Shown piece by piece: positions 11,941-23,614 of a stretch of DNA of 64,000 nt (its first letter is position 1; every line of letters begins with the position of its first letter). The DNA is from Melastoma dodecandrum. Its lineage: Eukaryota; Streptophyta; Magnoliopsida; Myrtales; Melastomataceae. Under the pieces are notes generated by a model, which did not search any database, was not told the origin of the DNA, and saw nothing but the letters and a program-made list of their open reading frames with translations. Made by a program: the position numbers and the translations under genes. Where the stretch lies: assembly GCA_029817715.1 (NCBI GenBank), contig JARUPY010000606.1, forward strand, positions 8,308,001 through 8,372,000, written 5' to 3'.

Positions 11941-12589
11941 AAACAACATGTGGATTCCTTTCGAACGCTTTTACATTTTTTATCCACATGCGGAGAGGAG
12001 TTCTTGTTTGCGCATGTACTTGCTTGGCTCGGTGCCTTTTGTTTGTTCTCATAGTTGTGTTCGTTTACCGCTTTCTTAGGCATGTCTAGGAGTGCCCGAA
12101 CCCGGGGCTAGGATTTTTAGGGGGTCACCGTTAGGCCCAGCTTGCTGCTATTTGCGGTATGGTTTTTGGCCGGGGCCCCGCTTCCCTCAGTCCGAGGGAG
12201 GTTTAGAAGCCTTCATCCGAGAGTCTAGCATTGTTTGCTCACTACAGGTACCAGACGCCGCATATGCATTTGCTTGTTACTAAGTGACTGCTACCAGTGC
12301 AGGGACAGGTCTCAGGTATGTTTTGTTTGCAATAAATCGTAATAACTAATTTTGTTCATTTTGCAGCGGTTTGGGTTGGTTGCGGGGGTTTCCTCAACTC
12401 TCTTTCTCCCTTCCCTATCTCCCCTATTTACATTACTGCATCCATTAACATTCATTCTACATGAGTGCCTGCTATGCAAAAGTTGACGCATCAACACATT
12501 TATAATTCGCATGCAAATTCACCTCATATTAGGATTTGGATTGGATTGTTGTTACAATTGAATGACGTCCAAGCTTGTAGGTTCATCTC
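11941..12589 (+). other. 5' untranslated leader of the Ogre element
   Basis: No ORF. Parts are shared with the non-coding Ogre derivative at 47464-47960, such as the stretches near 12079-12130 and 47596-47650, and an acceptor-like ttttgcag followed by cggtttgggtt (12359-12377 and 47882-47900). A candidate splice acceptor for a donor in the LTR. Confidence 0.6.
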
Positions 12590-13765
12590 ATGGAGTCAAT
12601 AGCGCTACGCAAGGGGATTCCATCTACGGATTTGCTTCGACGGTGGCTCGATGTGCTCAGACCCTCAGAAAGGGAGTTCGTGCAACAAAAGCTTGGAGGT
12701 CTCTTTCACCTCATCCGCATGGAAGTCGACTGGTTCCTACTTCAGCATCTCATCGCTTGCTGGGATCCTGAGAGCTATACCTTCAGATTTATCACTTTGG
12801 AACTGGCGCCGACTTACGAAGAATACGGAGATCTCTCGGCACTACCTCCTCACTCGGGAATCCTTCCCCTACCTTACGATGACAAGCCGAGGAACTACAT
12901 TGCTCGTCTCCTTCAAATCTCACCAGCAGTTGTACCCAGCTTGTTTACCGCAGAAGGACACATCAGCGTCAACAAGCTCTTCGAGTTACGCAACACGCCG
13001 TATGAGCCACACATGGGAGACGGTCAAGGATCAGCGAGGGCATTTATCCTCTTGTTCACAGGGTCGATACTCTACCCATACAGTGAGGCATTGCTCAACA
13101 AGCGGACAGTCTACTTGACAAAAGCAATCATCGAAGGAAGGCCTTTCCTTCCCAACCTGGTCGGCGAAACAAATTACAGCCTCACCCGAATTGCACGCAG
13201 AGCTAGAGAGGGAGTGCAAAATCACAAGTTCACCTTCAGCCCGACGCTGCTCCAGGCATGGTTCTACATCCACGTCGGCATCACCGGAGAATCCTTCAGA
13301 TGAGAGCAATTTCCAGATTTACTCAACCGAATATCAGGACGTGCTCGCCTTCCGACTCGTACCTTTGCTGGTGTCCGAGCTCTCTTCCACTCTCTGGAGC
13401 CTGAGGACTTCTATCAGATGGCCAAATGCTTCGACGTGGACTGGGCCATCATAAGTTCCCTGGATGGAGATTACATCCCGATCGTCGGGATCACCGGGAC
13501 GTCTTACTACTGTCCGGCACGGGTCATGCACCAGTTCGGAGGAATCCCGCGGATCAGAGCAGCACCAACTAAACCATTTGATCCAATCGACCTAGATAGC
13601 CCACCACCAAGGGGCGTAATTCGGCGAGCAACAACACACTTCGCACACGTGTGGATGACTCTCACAGAGAAAGAGTTCGACCTTCCCCCAAGACATCAGA
13701 AGGACATCGACGCCCAGTCAGCCCGTTTCCAGAAGAAGCGCATTACTCCTTGGGATCGCATTTGA
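12590..13765 (+). pseudogene. Ogre ORF1 (extra ORF upstream of gag)
   Basis: One frame of 391 codons from ATG at 12590 to TGA at 13763-13765, broken by a single TGA at 13301-13303. Features include the segment LRPSEREFVQQKLGG near the N-terminus and a middle part rich in aromatic residues. It looks like the ORF1 protein that sits before gag in Ogre elements and, in my recollection, like the DUF7745 family of plant retroelement proteins. Its function is not known. The break fits CGA to TGA. Confidence 0.72.
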
Positions 13766-13979
13766 AAATCGACTCTATCATAACGAGCTTCAAATCCCAT
13801 TTCATCTTTTATTCGTCAAACTTTTTAATACTCTTTGTAATAAACTTCAGCTTAAACGTCGTTTCGCTGACTTGCTTTATCTCTCTTGGATTGAATTCAT
13901 TGTAAATACAATCCAATCCTTGCATTAGACATAATCATGCATCATTACATATCATGCATCTAAAGTATCACATTGCTCA

Positions 13980-16900
13980 ATGTTGATTAAACTCTTTTAC
14001 CTCCCAAGGTACCAAGCAGCCATCTCTCCAAGCCTCATCTCCACTTCTTCAACTACTTCCTCCGTCAGTAACCCTCTCGTGACCGCTGAGGCTATCCCAA
14101 CTGCTCGTGCTGTTGTCTCGACTATCACTACCGCGGGATCGGTTCAAACATCAGCGCCAGTTTCGCCTCTTGCTAGGTCCCCCGTTCTCGCCGAGCTATT
14201 CCCTAGGGCCCCAGTCTTCACCGTTGGGCCGTCCACAGCTGGGGTCAGTGCTCCAGTTTTCATCCCACCTCTGGCGGCTTTCACGACGCCGGCAATCGAA
14301 TCATCAACTGTTCCACCAGTGATATCACCACTCAACCTCAACATGTCTGAGGCGGCCCAAAGCGCCAATGATACATCCCTGGGAGTTAAGGTGGAAACCC
14401 TCACAACCGAGCTGTCATCTCTCAAATTGATGATGGCTGAGTTCCTCCAGCGGCAACCATCGGCTATACCTGGCGTTTCTATTGTCTCCCAAAACCCCCA
14501 TCTTCCACCTATCATGCCTGGATCCACCATATCTACAATGCCACCTTACTTCCCACATATTCAACCAGGCCTAATCGCTTCATCAAGCCCTCCATTCCCC
14601 CATAATCATGTTAACCCTGGATCCGCTATCTCCGCAAGTATAGCAGCACCTTTTTATAACCCACACATGCGTGGACTGCCTTTTTCGTCAACCACAACAC
14701 CACCATATCTCCCACCATACTACCCTCAACCTTCCGTACCAGGGCCAAATCCCTTTCAATCAGCGCCACTTGGGCCATCTTCCTATTTTCCTGCCGCCCC
14801 TACAACTGCCGGCTTTCCAGTACCCCGGGCTCCACATGTGGAATCAACTGTGCCAAACCCGACAAGTCGTAATGCGGCCATTGTCGATCAGTTATTTGGT
14901 GAACAACAGCAGACCAATGCTTTCGAGACAAGGCTCGAAGCTAAGATTGCCACGATACAAGAAGAGGAGGCGCGTCGTATGGCGAGAATGGAAGAACGCC
15001 TCAATGCTATTCAGGGGCACCAAGCTCACAACTGGGAATATGCCAACTACCATGTCCCCCAGATTCAGGTCCCGCCAAAGTTCAAAATGCCTGAGTTTGA
15101 GAAGTTTCGTGGAAATGGCTGCCCGGAGTTACATTTGAAGCACTTCTGCCACAAGATGGCTGTATACCCGGTAGATGACAAGTTTCGCATCGCCATGTTC
15201 TAGGAGAGCTTAGCGGAGTTGGCGTTGCACTGGTATTACACCAAGGATGTGAGCCGGTATACAACATTCAAGGAGTTAGCCCTCGACTTTCTCAATTACT
15301 ACAGTTTTAATGTAGAAATGGCACCAACGATATCAGACTTACGGAAACTACGAAGGTACCGCTCCGAGGACATCAAGCAATTTGCTTATCGATTCAGGGA
15401 GATGACTTCACAGATTAAGCCAGCATTGAAAGAGAAAGAGCTGATAGATGAGTTCTTCCAACTCCTGCCGCGCGAGTATCTACCATACATGATTGGTCAG
15501 ACCATCACAACCTTCGCCCAAGCTGTCATCAATGCCGATAAACTCGATGGGGCAAGCCGGGATGGGCTAATTCCTCCCCCTTCAGTAAAGCCAGCCATCA
15601 AACCAAAGCCCAAGGAGCTCGTCGCAACTGCGGAGCACAATAAGGCAGCGGTACCGCCAACCTCATATGTGCCAAGGTCATACGCCGCAGTTTCCTTTAG
15701 ACCCCCCGTAGCAGCCAATCTTAGACAGCCTGCTCCCATGATGGTGCACCAGCAGCCAAAGCCTGCACGACAAGAGCGTCCCCGACGCAGATTGGAGGAC
15801 CTGGTTCCGACTCCCGATCCATTAGACGTCATGTTCACCCGACTGAGAGACATGGGCTTCATTTCACCCGTGGACCCTAAACCGACCAACCCTTCTTCTT
15901 TTGGCTACAACCCTAAGGCGATTTGTCAATATCACTCTGGAGCACTGGGGCACGATACCAAAGACTGCATCGCACTCAAGTTTAAAATTCAGAACTTGTT
16001 GGACGACGGCGTCATCACGTTCCCAACACCGGCTACGACTCCAAATGTCATGAGCAACCCATTGCCCGCTCACGTCAACTATGTCGGGACAAATCCCTTT
16101 GCGCCGCTGATTGATCATGAAGAGGAGGTGCATTTACATGAGGTGGAGCAAGAAATCACTGAACAAGCCAATGAAACTGAGGTTAATCGAGGACGAAGCT
16201 GGAGACGCCGACCTCGCATGCGCACTCACTATATACCACCCAATGTGGCTGTACCCCTGAATCTCATGCCGGTATATATTAGACAGGCTAAGAAACCGCA
16301 CTTCCAGGTTCCAATTGCTCCTCTTAGAACTGAAGTTCAGCCTCCGAGAAAGCAAAAGAAGTCTGATTCTGAGAAGATGGATGGTACGGAGGTCAAGACG
16401 CATGAGTCTGACGGAGAAGAATATGCCAACATGATCGAGTCCAATCGTGGCCGAGGACGTGGACGTGGACGTGGATCATATGGAGGAGGTACACACCCTC
16501 AACAGATGAATGCCGCTATACCGAACATTTTTCCCCAAGTACTCCCTCGAGCACCGTATGTCTACATCCCATTGGGTCCAGCGCAACCGGAGATGCCACC
16601 TCAAGCACCTGCACTGATACAGATGGAACCAAGGAGTCCAGTTGTCATTGGTCCAAGTGGCTTGACACCTAGCCCAGAAGTCGAGCTCATCACCCGTTCA
16701 GGAAGAGTGGTGCCGGCTCCAGAGCCCCAACTGCAGCCTGAGTCCTCAAAGTCCAAGGGGCCGTCTAACGAACAAATTCGCAAGTTGATCTACTCGGTGA
16801 AAGAAAGCGACTACAACATTGTCGAGCAACTGAAGAAGCAACCCGCCCATATCTCCCTCTTTGATTTGATCCATTCTTCCGACAAGCACAGGGAGATGTT

Positions 16901-17903
16901 GGAGAAGTTTCTGGCCGAAGTACACGTACCGGAAGAAATTGAAGTCAACGCGCTGGACTCGTACATGAACGGTATGCTGGCAAACAATGCCATCACCTTC
17001 TCGGAAGATGACCTCCCTGAAGGAGGACGGGACCACAACAACGCTTTGTTCATCACGATTAAATGCCGCGATACTATTGTTTCAAAGGTGCTCATCGACG
17101 GAGGGTCCGGAGTCAACATCATCCCACTCGATGTGGCTCATAAGCTCGGCATCAACATAGAGAAACTCCCAGCTTCCAGCCTGACTATTCGAGCATTTGA
17201 CGGCGCAAAACGGCAGGCCCACGGCGAGGTGACTCTAGAGATTAAAGTAGGGCCCACTCTCTTCTCCTCCGCATTCCAAATCCTTGAGACCGCCGGATCC
17301 TTCAACATGTTGCTAGGACGTCCGTGGATCCATCAAGCCGGGGCAATCCCTTCGACTCTGCACCAAATGGTCCGTTTCCCTTCAGATGGCAAGCTCATCA
17401 CAGTCAAAGGGGAGTGTACCATGGAGTTGTGCCATGAAATTGACATGCCTTATGTCGGAGAACCAGTTGGCGAACCTTCGACAGCTCAGGCGTTCGAGAT
17501 GGTAAACATGGTCAGGATAGACTTCAGGTCAGATCCCCTAATGGGCCGGGGCAACCGCAGCGCTGCTCGACAGTTCATCAGATTCGGATACCAGCCTGGA
17601 CAAGGACTCGGAGCTCAAGGACAAGGCATCCGACATCCGATTGACATACCTACCCAGTTGGGGACACGCGCTCTCGGATCCAAAGGCAACGAACCGCGGA
17701 GGCCTAAACCAACGATCCAGGACATCCGCGCTGGAGGCAAGTCAGTTATCCCTTTTGTTCGTTCGTCAGCAACGACAATGGAAGGCGAGATCCTCTCCGA
17801 GCAGATGGATGGTATGAAGATTGAGGCACAAGAGCCAGAGGAAGAGATTAACATGATGGAAGCGTCGAACCCAACTGAGTCAGACATGCCGCTCGAAGGG
17901 TGA
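13980..17903 (+). pseudogene. Ogre gag-protease polyprotein
   Basis: One frame from ATG 13980 to TGA 17901-17903, broken by TAG at 15201-15203 where related gag proteins usually have Gln. The N-terminal 300 residues are rich in Pro, Ser and Thr. The retrotransposon gag capsid fold spans about 15050-15560. A zinc-knuckle-like CQYHSGALGHDTKDC lies near 15930-15970. A pepsin-type protease follows with LIDGGSGVNIIP near 17090-17130. A G-patch-like segment, FGYQPGQGLGAQGQGI, is near 17585-17632. Gag packages the RNA and protease cuts the polyprotein. RT lies in the same frame downstream, beyond a gap that looks like an intron. Confidence 0.9.
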
Positions 17904-18232
17904 ACCTTTCCAACTTTACTTTTTGCACTTAGAATAATTGAGTCTAGAATAAATTGCCTTGCTACATTCTGGTCGCGGACTAGCAAGGTTGTCCGTATGT
18001 AACGCGACTCTAGTTAGTGTCTGTGGGATCGGGACGCTGATGATAAAGGGCGAATCTGAGGAAACAACGAGGGCCCCGCTGAGGCCTGATCCCACAACGT
18101 TTTATTTATTTTTATTTTTATTTTTACTTTCTTTTAGAATGTTTAACTTATCATAGTTGTCATGTCGTATAATACTTCAAATTTCATGCAATTCAACTAC
18201 AACCACGACATTGACTTGTTTCTTTCATGAAG
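17900..18232 (+). other. candidate intron between Ogre protease and RT
   Basis: The gag-pro frame ends at TGA 17901. The RT frame is the same frame and is open backwards from 18360 to just after a TGA at 18225-18227. Possible donor gaagg/gtgaac (GT at 17900-17901) and acceptor ttcatgaag (18224-18232). Ogre elements are reported to splice an intron at this place. The exact borders are my inference. Confidence 0.5.
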
Positions 18233-21200
18233 GAACGGCGCTTCGGACATACCTAAAAATACCCCAGAACATGACGGAGTAATCGTAGATAACCCGAGAT
18301 CCCTCGACGGTTACCATGGTCTCGAGCTAGGTCTCCAACGACATGAAGAACCAAAAGAGATGACATTACAAGAACCCAGATCAATCAACATCGGAACGAA
18401 CGACGAGCCTAAGGAGCTACACATCGGAGCTGATCTCCCAACAGATGAGGCCGAGAGTATCATCAACCTACTCAGGGAATTTTCAGATATCTTCGCTTGG
18501 ACGTATGCGGATATGCCAGGACTAGACCCGGAGATAGTGGAGCACAAAATCCCCACTGATCCACTAATTCGTCCCACCAAGCAGAAACAACGTCGGTACA
18601 AGCCCGAGCTAGCTCTTGCAATCAAGGAAGAGGTTGACAAACTCCTCAAGGTCAACTTCATCGAGGTAGCCAATTACCCACAATGGGTCGCCAACATCGT
18701 CCCCGTCATCAAGAAGAATGGGAAGGTCCGAGTCTGCGTCGATTATTGCGACCTTAACAAAGCAAGTCCCAAAGACGACTTCCCTCTGCCGCACATCGAC
18801 CTGCTAGTGGACAATACCGCTAGTTTTAACAGATTTTCCTTCATGGATGGATTCTCCGGGTACAACCAAATACGCATGGCTGAAGAAGACAAGGACAAAA
18901 CGACTTTTACAACACCCTGGGGCACATTCTGTTACCGAGTCATGCCCTTCGGACTCAAGAATGCTGGGGCAACTTATCAAAGCGCAATGGTAGTCCTATT
19001 CCATGACATGATGCACCGAGAAATCGAAGTCTATGTAGACGATATGATCGTAAAATCCAGAACAGAAGAGGACCACACCGTTGTCCTCTGTAAGCTATTC
19101 GAACGACTTCGCAAGTACAAGCTTCGTCTCAATCCGACCAAGTGCGTCTTCGGGGCAACATCAGGTAAACTTCTAGGGTTTGTTGTCAGCAGCAAGGGCA
19201 TCGAAATCGACTCCGACAAAATCAAGGCAATTCGCGATTTCCCAGCACCAAAGTCAGTTAAGGAGATTCGGGGTTTCATGGGTCGCGTCAATTACATTGG
19301 AAGGTTCATCTCTAACTTGGCAGATACGTGCAAACCGTTGTTCAAGAAACTAAGGAAAGACGTCAAGTTCGAATGGGATGATGACTGCAAAACCGCGTTC
19401 GAACAGATAAAGGCCTACCTAACTGAACCACCCGTTCTCATCCCGCCAAAGCCGGGGCACCCTCTCACGCTCTACCTCACAGTTCGAGAAGAGTCATTCG
19501 GAGCCATGCTTGCCCAATAACCGCCAAGCACAAAGGAACACGCGGTGTATTACTTAAGCAAGAAATTCACGGATTGCGAGTCTCGGTACACGGTGTCAGA
19601 ACGTACCTGTTGCGCACTCGTCTGGGTGCTACATCGACTCCGGCAATACACCCTCCATTACGAGATTTTACTAGTTTCCGAGAGCGATCCCCTCAAATAT
19701 CTCTTCGACAAGCCAACACTAATCGGAAGAGTCTCCAAGTGGCAGTTGCAGCTAGCTGAATTCGACATCAGATTCCACTCAACGAAGTCAATTAAAGGAA
19801 GAACAATCGCTGATCACATTGCGGAATATCCAGGGACAGACAATTCACCTTTGGAAATCAAATTGCCAGACGAAAACATCTTCCTCACCGAGTCACAACA
19901 AAGATGGACAATGTATTTTGACGGCGCTGTCAACTCTTCCGGTTCAGGCATCGGAGCAGTAGTGATATCCCCAGACGGACAATACTATCCAACAGCTGCT
20001 AAAGTCACTTTCCCCTGCACAAACAACATTGCTGAATACGAAGCATGCATCCTTGGCCTATTACGTGCACTCGACATGCGAGTCCGATTTCTTGACGTTC
20101 ATGGAGATTCAGCACTCATCATCTCCCAAACAAACGGGGCATGGCGCACACGGGACCCAAAGCTCATCCCATATCAGGACTACCTACAAACACTAGTCCG
20201 CCAATTCGTCGATATTGAGTTCAATTACCTCCCACGGGCAGATAATCGTTTCGCTGACGCTCTTGCTGTTCTTGCATCAATGATTCCATTAGCAGGAGAA
20301 ATGGACATAGAGCCTCTTCGCATCGACATCGCTGAAGACCCAAGTTGCATGCATGTCGAGCCTTGCCATTCTAAGGACTCACCACCGTGGTTTACAGACA
20401 TCAAAGATTACCTAGAGACGAACACATTTCCCCAAGGCAGCACAGGAAAGGAACGGAAATTCATCCGGAGGATTGCTAGGAACTACTTCCTCAATGGTGA
20501 CGTGCTCTACAAGAAGTCATTCACGACAGCCCTCATGCGGTGCGTCACCGAACAAGAAGCTCAAGCCATCATCTTCGAAGTCCATGAAGGCGTTTGTGGA
20601 CCACACATGAACGGTTATGCCCTCGCTCAAAAGATCATGCGTCAGGGATACTATTGGCTCACAATCGAGGCCGACTGTATCAAATACGTCAAAACCTGTC
20701 ACAAATGTCAAATATACAGCAACAAGGTGCACGTCCCTCCAACAAGGCTCTACCCACTGTTCGAACCGTGGCCGTTCTCAATGTGGGGCATGGACGTCAT
20801 CGGACCGATTAATCCTAAGGCATCAAACGGGCATCGGTTCATCTTAGTCGCCATCGACTACTTTACTAAATGGATCGAAGCACAATCTTTCAAGGAAGTC
20901 ACCGCGAATAACATCATACGTTTCACGCGGGCAAATATCATCGCCAGATACGGAGTTCCAGAGCTGCTCGTCACCGACAACGGCACAAACTTCAACGGCA
21001 AACAGATGAATTCTCTATGCACTGAATTTCGAATCAAACACCTCAACTCATCACCGTACCGTCCACAAATGAACGGTGCAGTCGAAGCCGCCAACAAAAA
21101 CATGAAAAGGATCCTTCAGAAGACAGCGATCACATATCGCGATTGGCACGAGAAGCTCCCTTTCGCACTACTCGCCTATCGGACTACGATGCGCACCTCG

Positions 21201-21635
21201 ACTGGGGCAACTCCCTTTGAACTTGTCTATGGCGCTCAAGCAGTCATTCCGGCTGAGGTCAAGCTACCTACTCTCCGAATCTTGTCCCAAAGCAATATGA
21301 CTGAGGAAGAGAAGGCCAATCACCAGCTCGCACATCTCGACTTCATCGATGAGAAACGACTTGCCGCAATCGACCACATGCAATGTTATCAACAACGCAT
21401 GTCCAGGGCATTCAACAAAAAGGTCAAAGAGGTCAAGTACAAACCAGGAGACCTCGTCCTCAAACGGATCCTTCCAAATGCCAAAGATCCTAGGGGAAAA
21501 TTTGCTCCAAACTACGAGGGACCATTCGTCGTCAAACACGCTTTCTCAGGTGGAGCGACCATCCTAACGAAGATGGATGGAGGAGAATTGTCACAACCAA
21601 TCAATGCGGACGCTCTCCGACGTTACTACACTTAA
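18233..21635 (+). pseudogene. Ogre RT - RNase H - archaeal RNase H - integrase polyprotein
   Basis: One frame to TAA 21633-21635, with a single break at TAA 19518-19520. The recognisable ATG is at 18360 but the frame is open upstream, so it is probably joined by splicing. RT has FPLPHIDLLVD, MPFGLKNAGATYQ and the catalytic YVDDMIVKS near 19030. A gypsy-type RNase H follows (about 19440-19830), then a second RNase H with MYFDGAVNSSGSGIGAVV, AEYEAC, GDSALI and ADNRFADAL (about 19905-20280). Integrase has an HHCC finger (HEGVCGPHMNGYAL, CHKCQIY) and the D, D, E core (MWGMDVIGPI, VTDNGTNFNG, MNGAVEAANKNMKR). It copies the RNA into DNA and inserts it. Confidence 0.93.
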
Positions 21636-23582
21636 AGTAGTATTCATGAAAAGGTACAAGAGCTCCTCACACGAATGGTACAAAACTCCTGTGACGAAGG
21701 CGAGGGTGGCAAAGCTTCAAGCCAAAGACTTGTGGCGGTTTCGTCAATCCTTTGATTCCTTCGGACGAAGATGCAATGACGAAACACAAAGGGAAGTATC
21801 AAAACTCTACCTCGCCTTTCATATAAATGAAGTTACATGAGCAAACTTCGTTTTAAGATAAACAAGTTACACGAGCTTACTTGTTATTCGCCCTTTGGTG
21901 AGTGTAGGCACATGAACATCCTGCATTACAGACAAAGGCGCGGGCGGTTGGGTGGAAAATTTCGAGCCAAGACTTCGAGATTGCCTTTGTTGTCACTAAA
22001 GATGATCATATCGAAAGGGAGTATCATCTACACTACTCTCTAACAAGATTTCTTATCATTCCCCAGATGGAGTCATGCCTTCATTTTCCCACACTGGCTT
22101 CTATCACATCGATTATCAAGATGGACATATCCATCTCATTTCCCCAGCGGATACTATACTATACATTATTCACCCAAACAAGAGGTGAAGTATATGAGCT
22201 AACTCCGTCTCCGTTCGTTGTCAACTGTGTAGGCACATGGGCATCCGCACAGTACGATACAGACTACTGGCAACATCGTGGTTGGTCTTGAACATGACTG
22301 GGACACGACGGTATAAACACTTTCCTCGCGAAGCTTGCATAAGAACATCACTTTAGTATGAAGTCTCCAAAGAGGTTTGCGTACTTGAACCTATTTGAGC
22401 ATTTGTGTGTCCATTTGCATACAATTTGAAAAGATTTTTGGACAAAGAAAATGTTTCTGAGTGAGAACGGAGAAGGCGAACCTACTCCTAAACACCTACC
22501 CCTGAGTGATGAGTGCAAACACTATGAGGGTTCACACTCAAAGATCCGGGAGGACAACGAATCCTTTGACAAAGGATGCTCAAACTGGGATGAGATCGAG
22601 CACTTCTTCTCTACCATAAACACAAAAATTGACCATTGCTAACCCCTTTCGAGCCAAATTTGAAGTTTCTTTATATACACTATTCCAAACGAGTCTAAAG
22701 GCCACCTCACATTGAGGTTAAAGGAGATCTTGTAGTTAGAAACCGGAAGCAACGAACCATAGAGGCAACACTTCCTCAAGGTTCAAGCGAAGAGGCACCA
22801 TCAACGGTCGAGCTCGCCAGTAAGTCGCCCCCAAGGATGGAATTTCTATTCCCAAGGAGTCCAAAGCATCCCCAAGAGAAGATCAATAAACTGACAAGAG
22901 AAAGAAAGCAGTGCAAATCCCTACGATTCAACAAAGAAAAAGCAGAATTAGCGCAAAGACCGAACTCTTCAAAAGCAAAGCGCAAAAATGAAAAGAGCAT
23001 AATAAAGCACCAGGGCCGACATTGACGGTCGCAAAAGCAAAGGTGTCATATTCCCAAAGCGGATCATCAGCACTTACTAGTAAGCCAATCATTCATCCCC
23101 AACGGAATGCCTAAACAGGCAAGCTGACTGAACGATGGAGAATTTATTTGGACGGTGAAATCTCTATGGTCAAGTAGCTTCCGATGAGGTTTTTAGACTC
23201 CCTCTTTTAAATGAGGAATTTAAAACTTTACTCTAAAGGCCTTATGCCAAAGCCACATTATAACCTGGGCAAAGACTCTTTCGACTAGTACATGAGCATC
23301 CAAGTCGAAGGAATTGTAAAATCCAACTGAGATAGCTTCTAGAAATAAGAGCGAACCATGAGCAAGTTACAAAATCCCTTCTTTTGTTCTCACTTTGGAA
23401 TAATTTTAGTCGAAACGATATGCATGAGTGTCATTTGCTTATACCTGTATTTCACGGGATTTCATTTATATCTAACTTTTTTTTTCTGATGAGATTCTAA
23501 GGTGCAAGGTCCATCAAGATCAGAATTTATTAATTTGGGGTATTCATGATATCTTTGCGAGAAAACCTTATCAGATTCTCTC
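21636..23582 (+). other. 3' non-coding region of the Ogre element
   Basis: No supported ORF. It contains one set of the modules that are multiplied in the element at 44834-56251 (compare 21650-22090 with 50885-51040 and 51640-51900). The region 22060-23580 aligns loosely with 51870-53525. Confidence 0.75.
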
Positions 23583-23614
23583 GCAAAGAGGGGCATCTGT
23601 AAATACCCCAAATT
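23532..23614 (+). promoter_or_regulatory. two-tier stem-loop around the Ogre polypurine tract and 3' LTR start
   Basis: Inner arms ctttgcgaga (23553-23562) and tctcgcaaag (23579-23588); the right arm runs into the polypurine tract gcaaagaggggca (23583-23595). Outer arms aatttggggtatt (23532-23544) and aataccccaaatt (23602-23614) are perfect 13-base complements, the right one being the first bases of the LTR. The same layout occurs at 53473-53556. Confidence 0.7.
23583..23595 (+). other. polypurine tract of the Ogre element
   Basis: gcaaagaggggca, two bases before the 3' LTR. The identical tract is found in the element at 44834-56251 (53526-53538). Confidence 0.88.
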
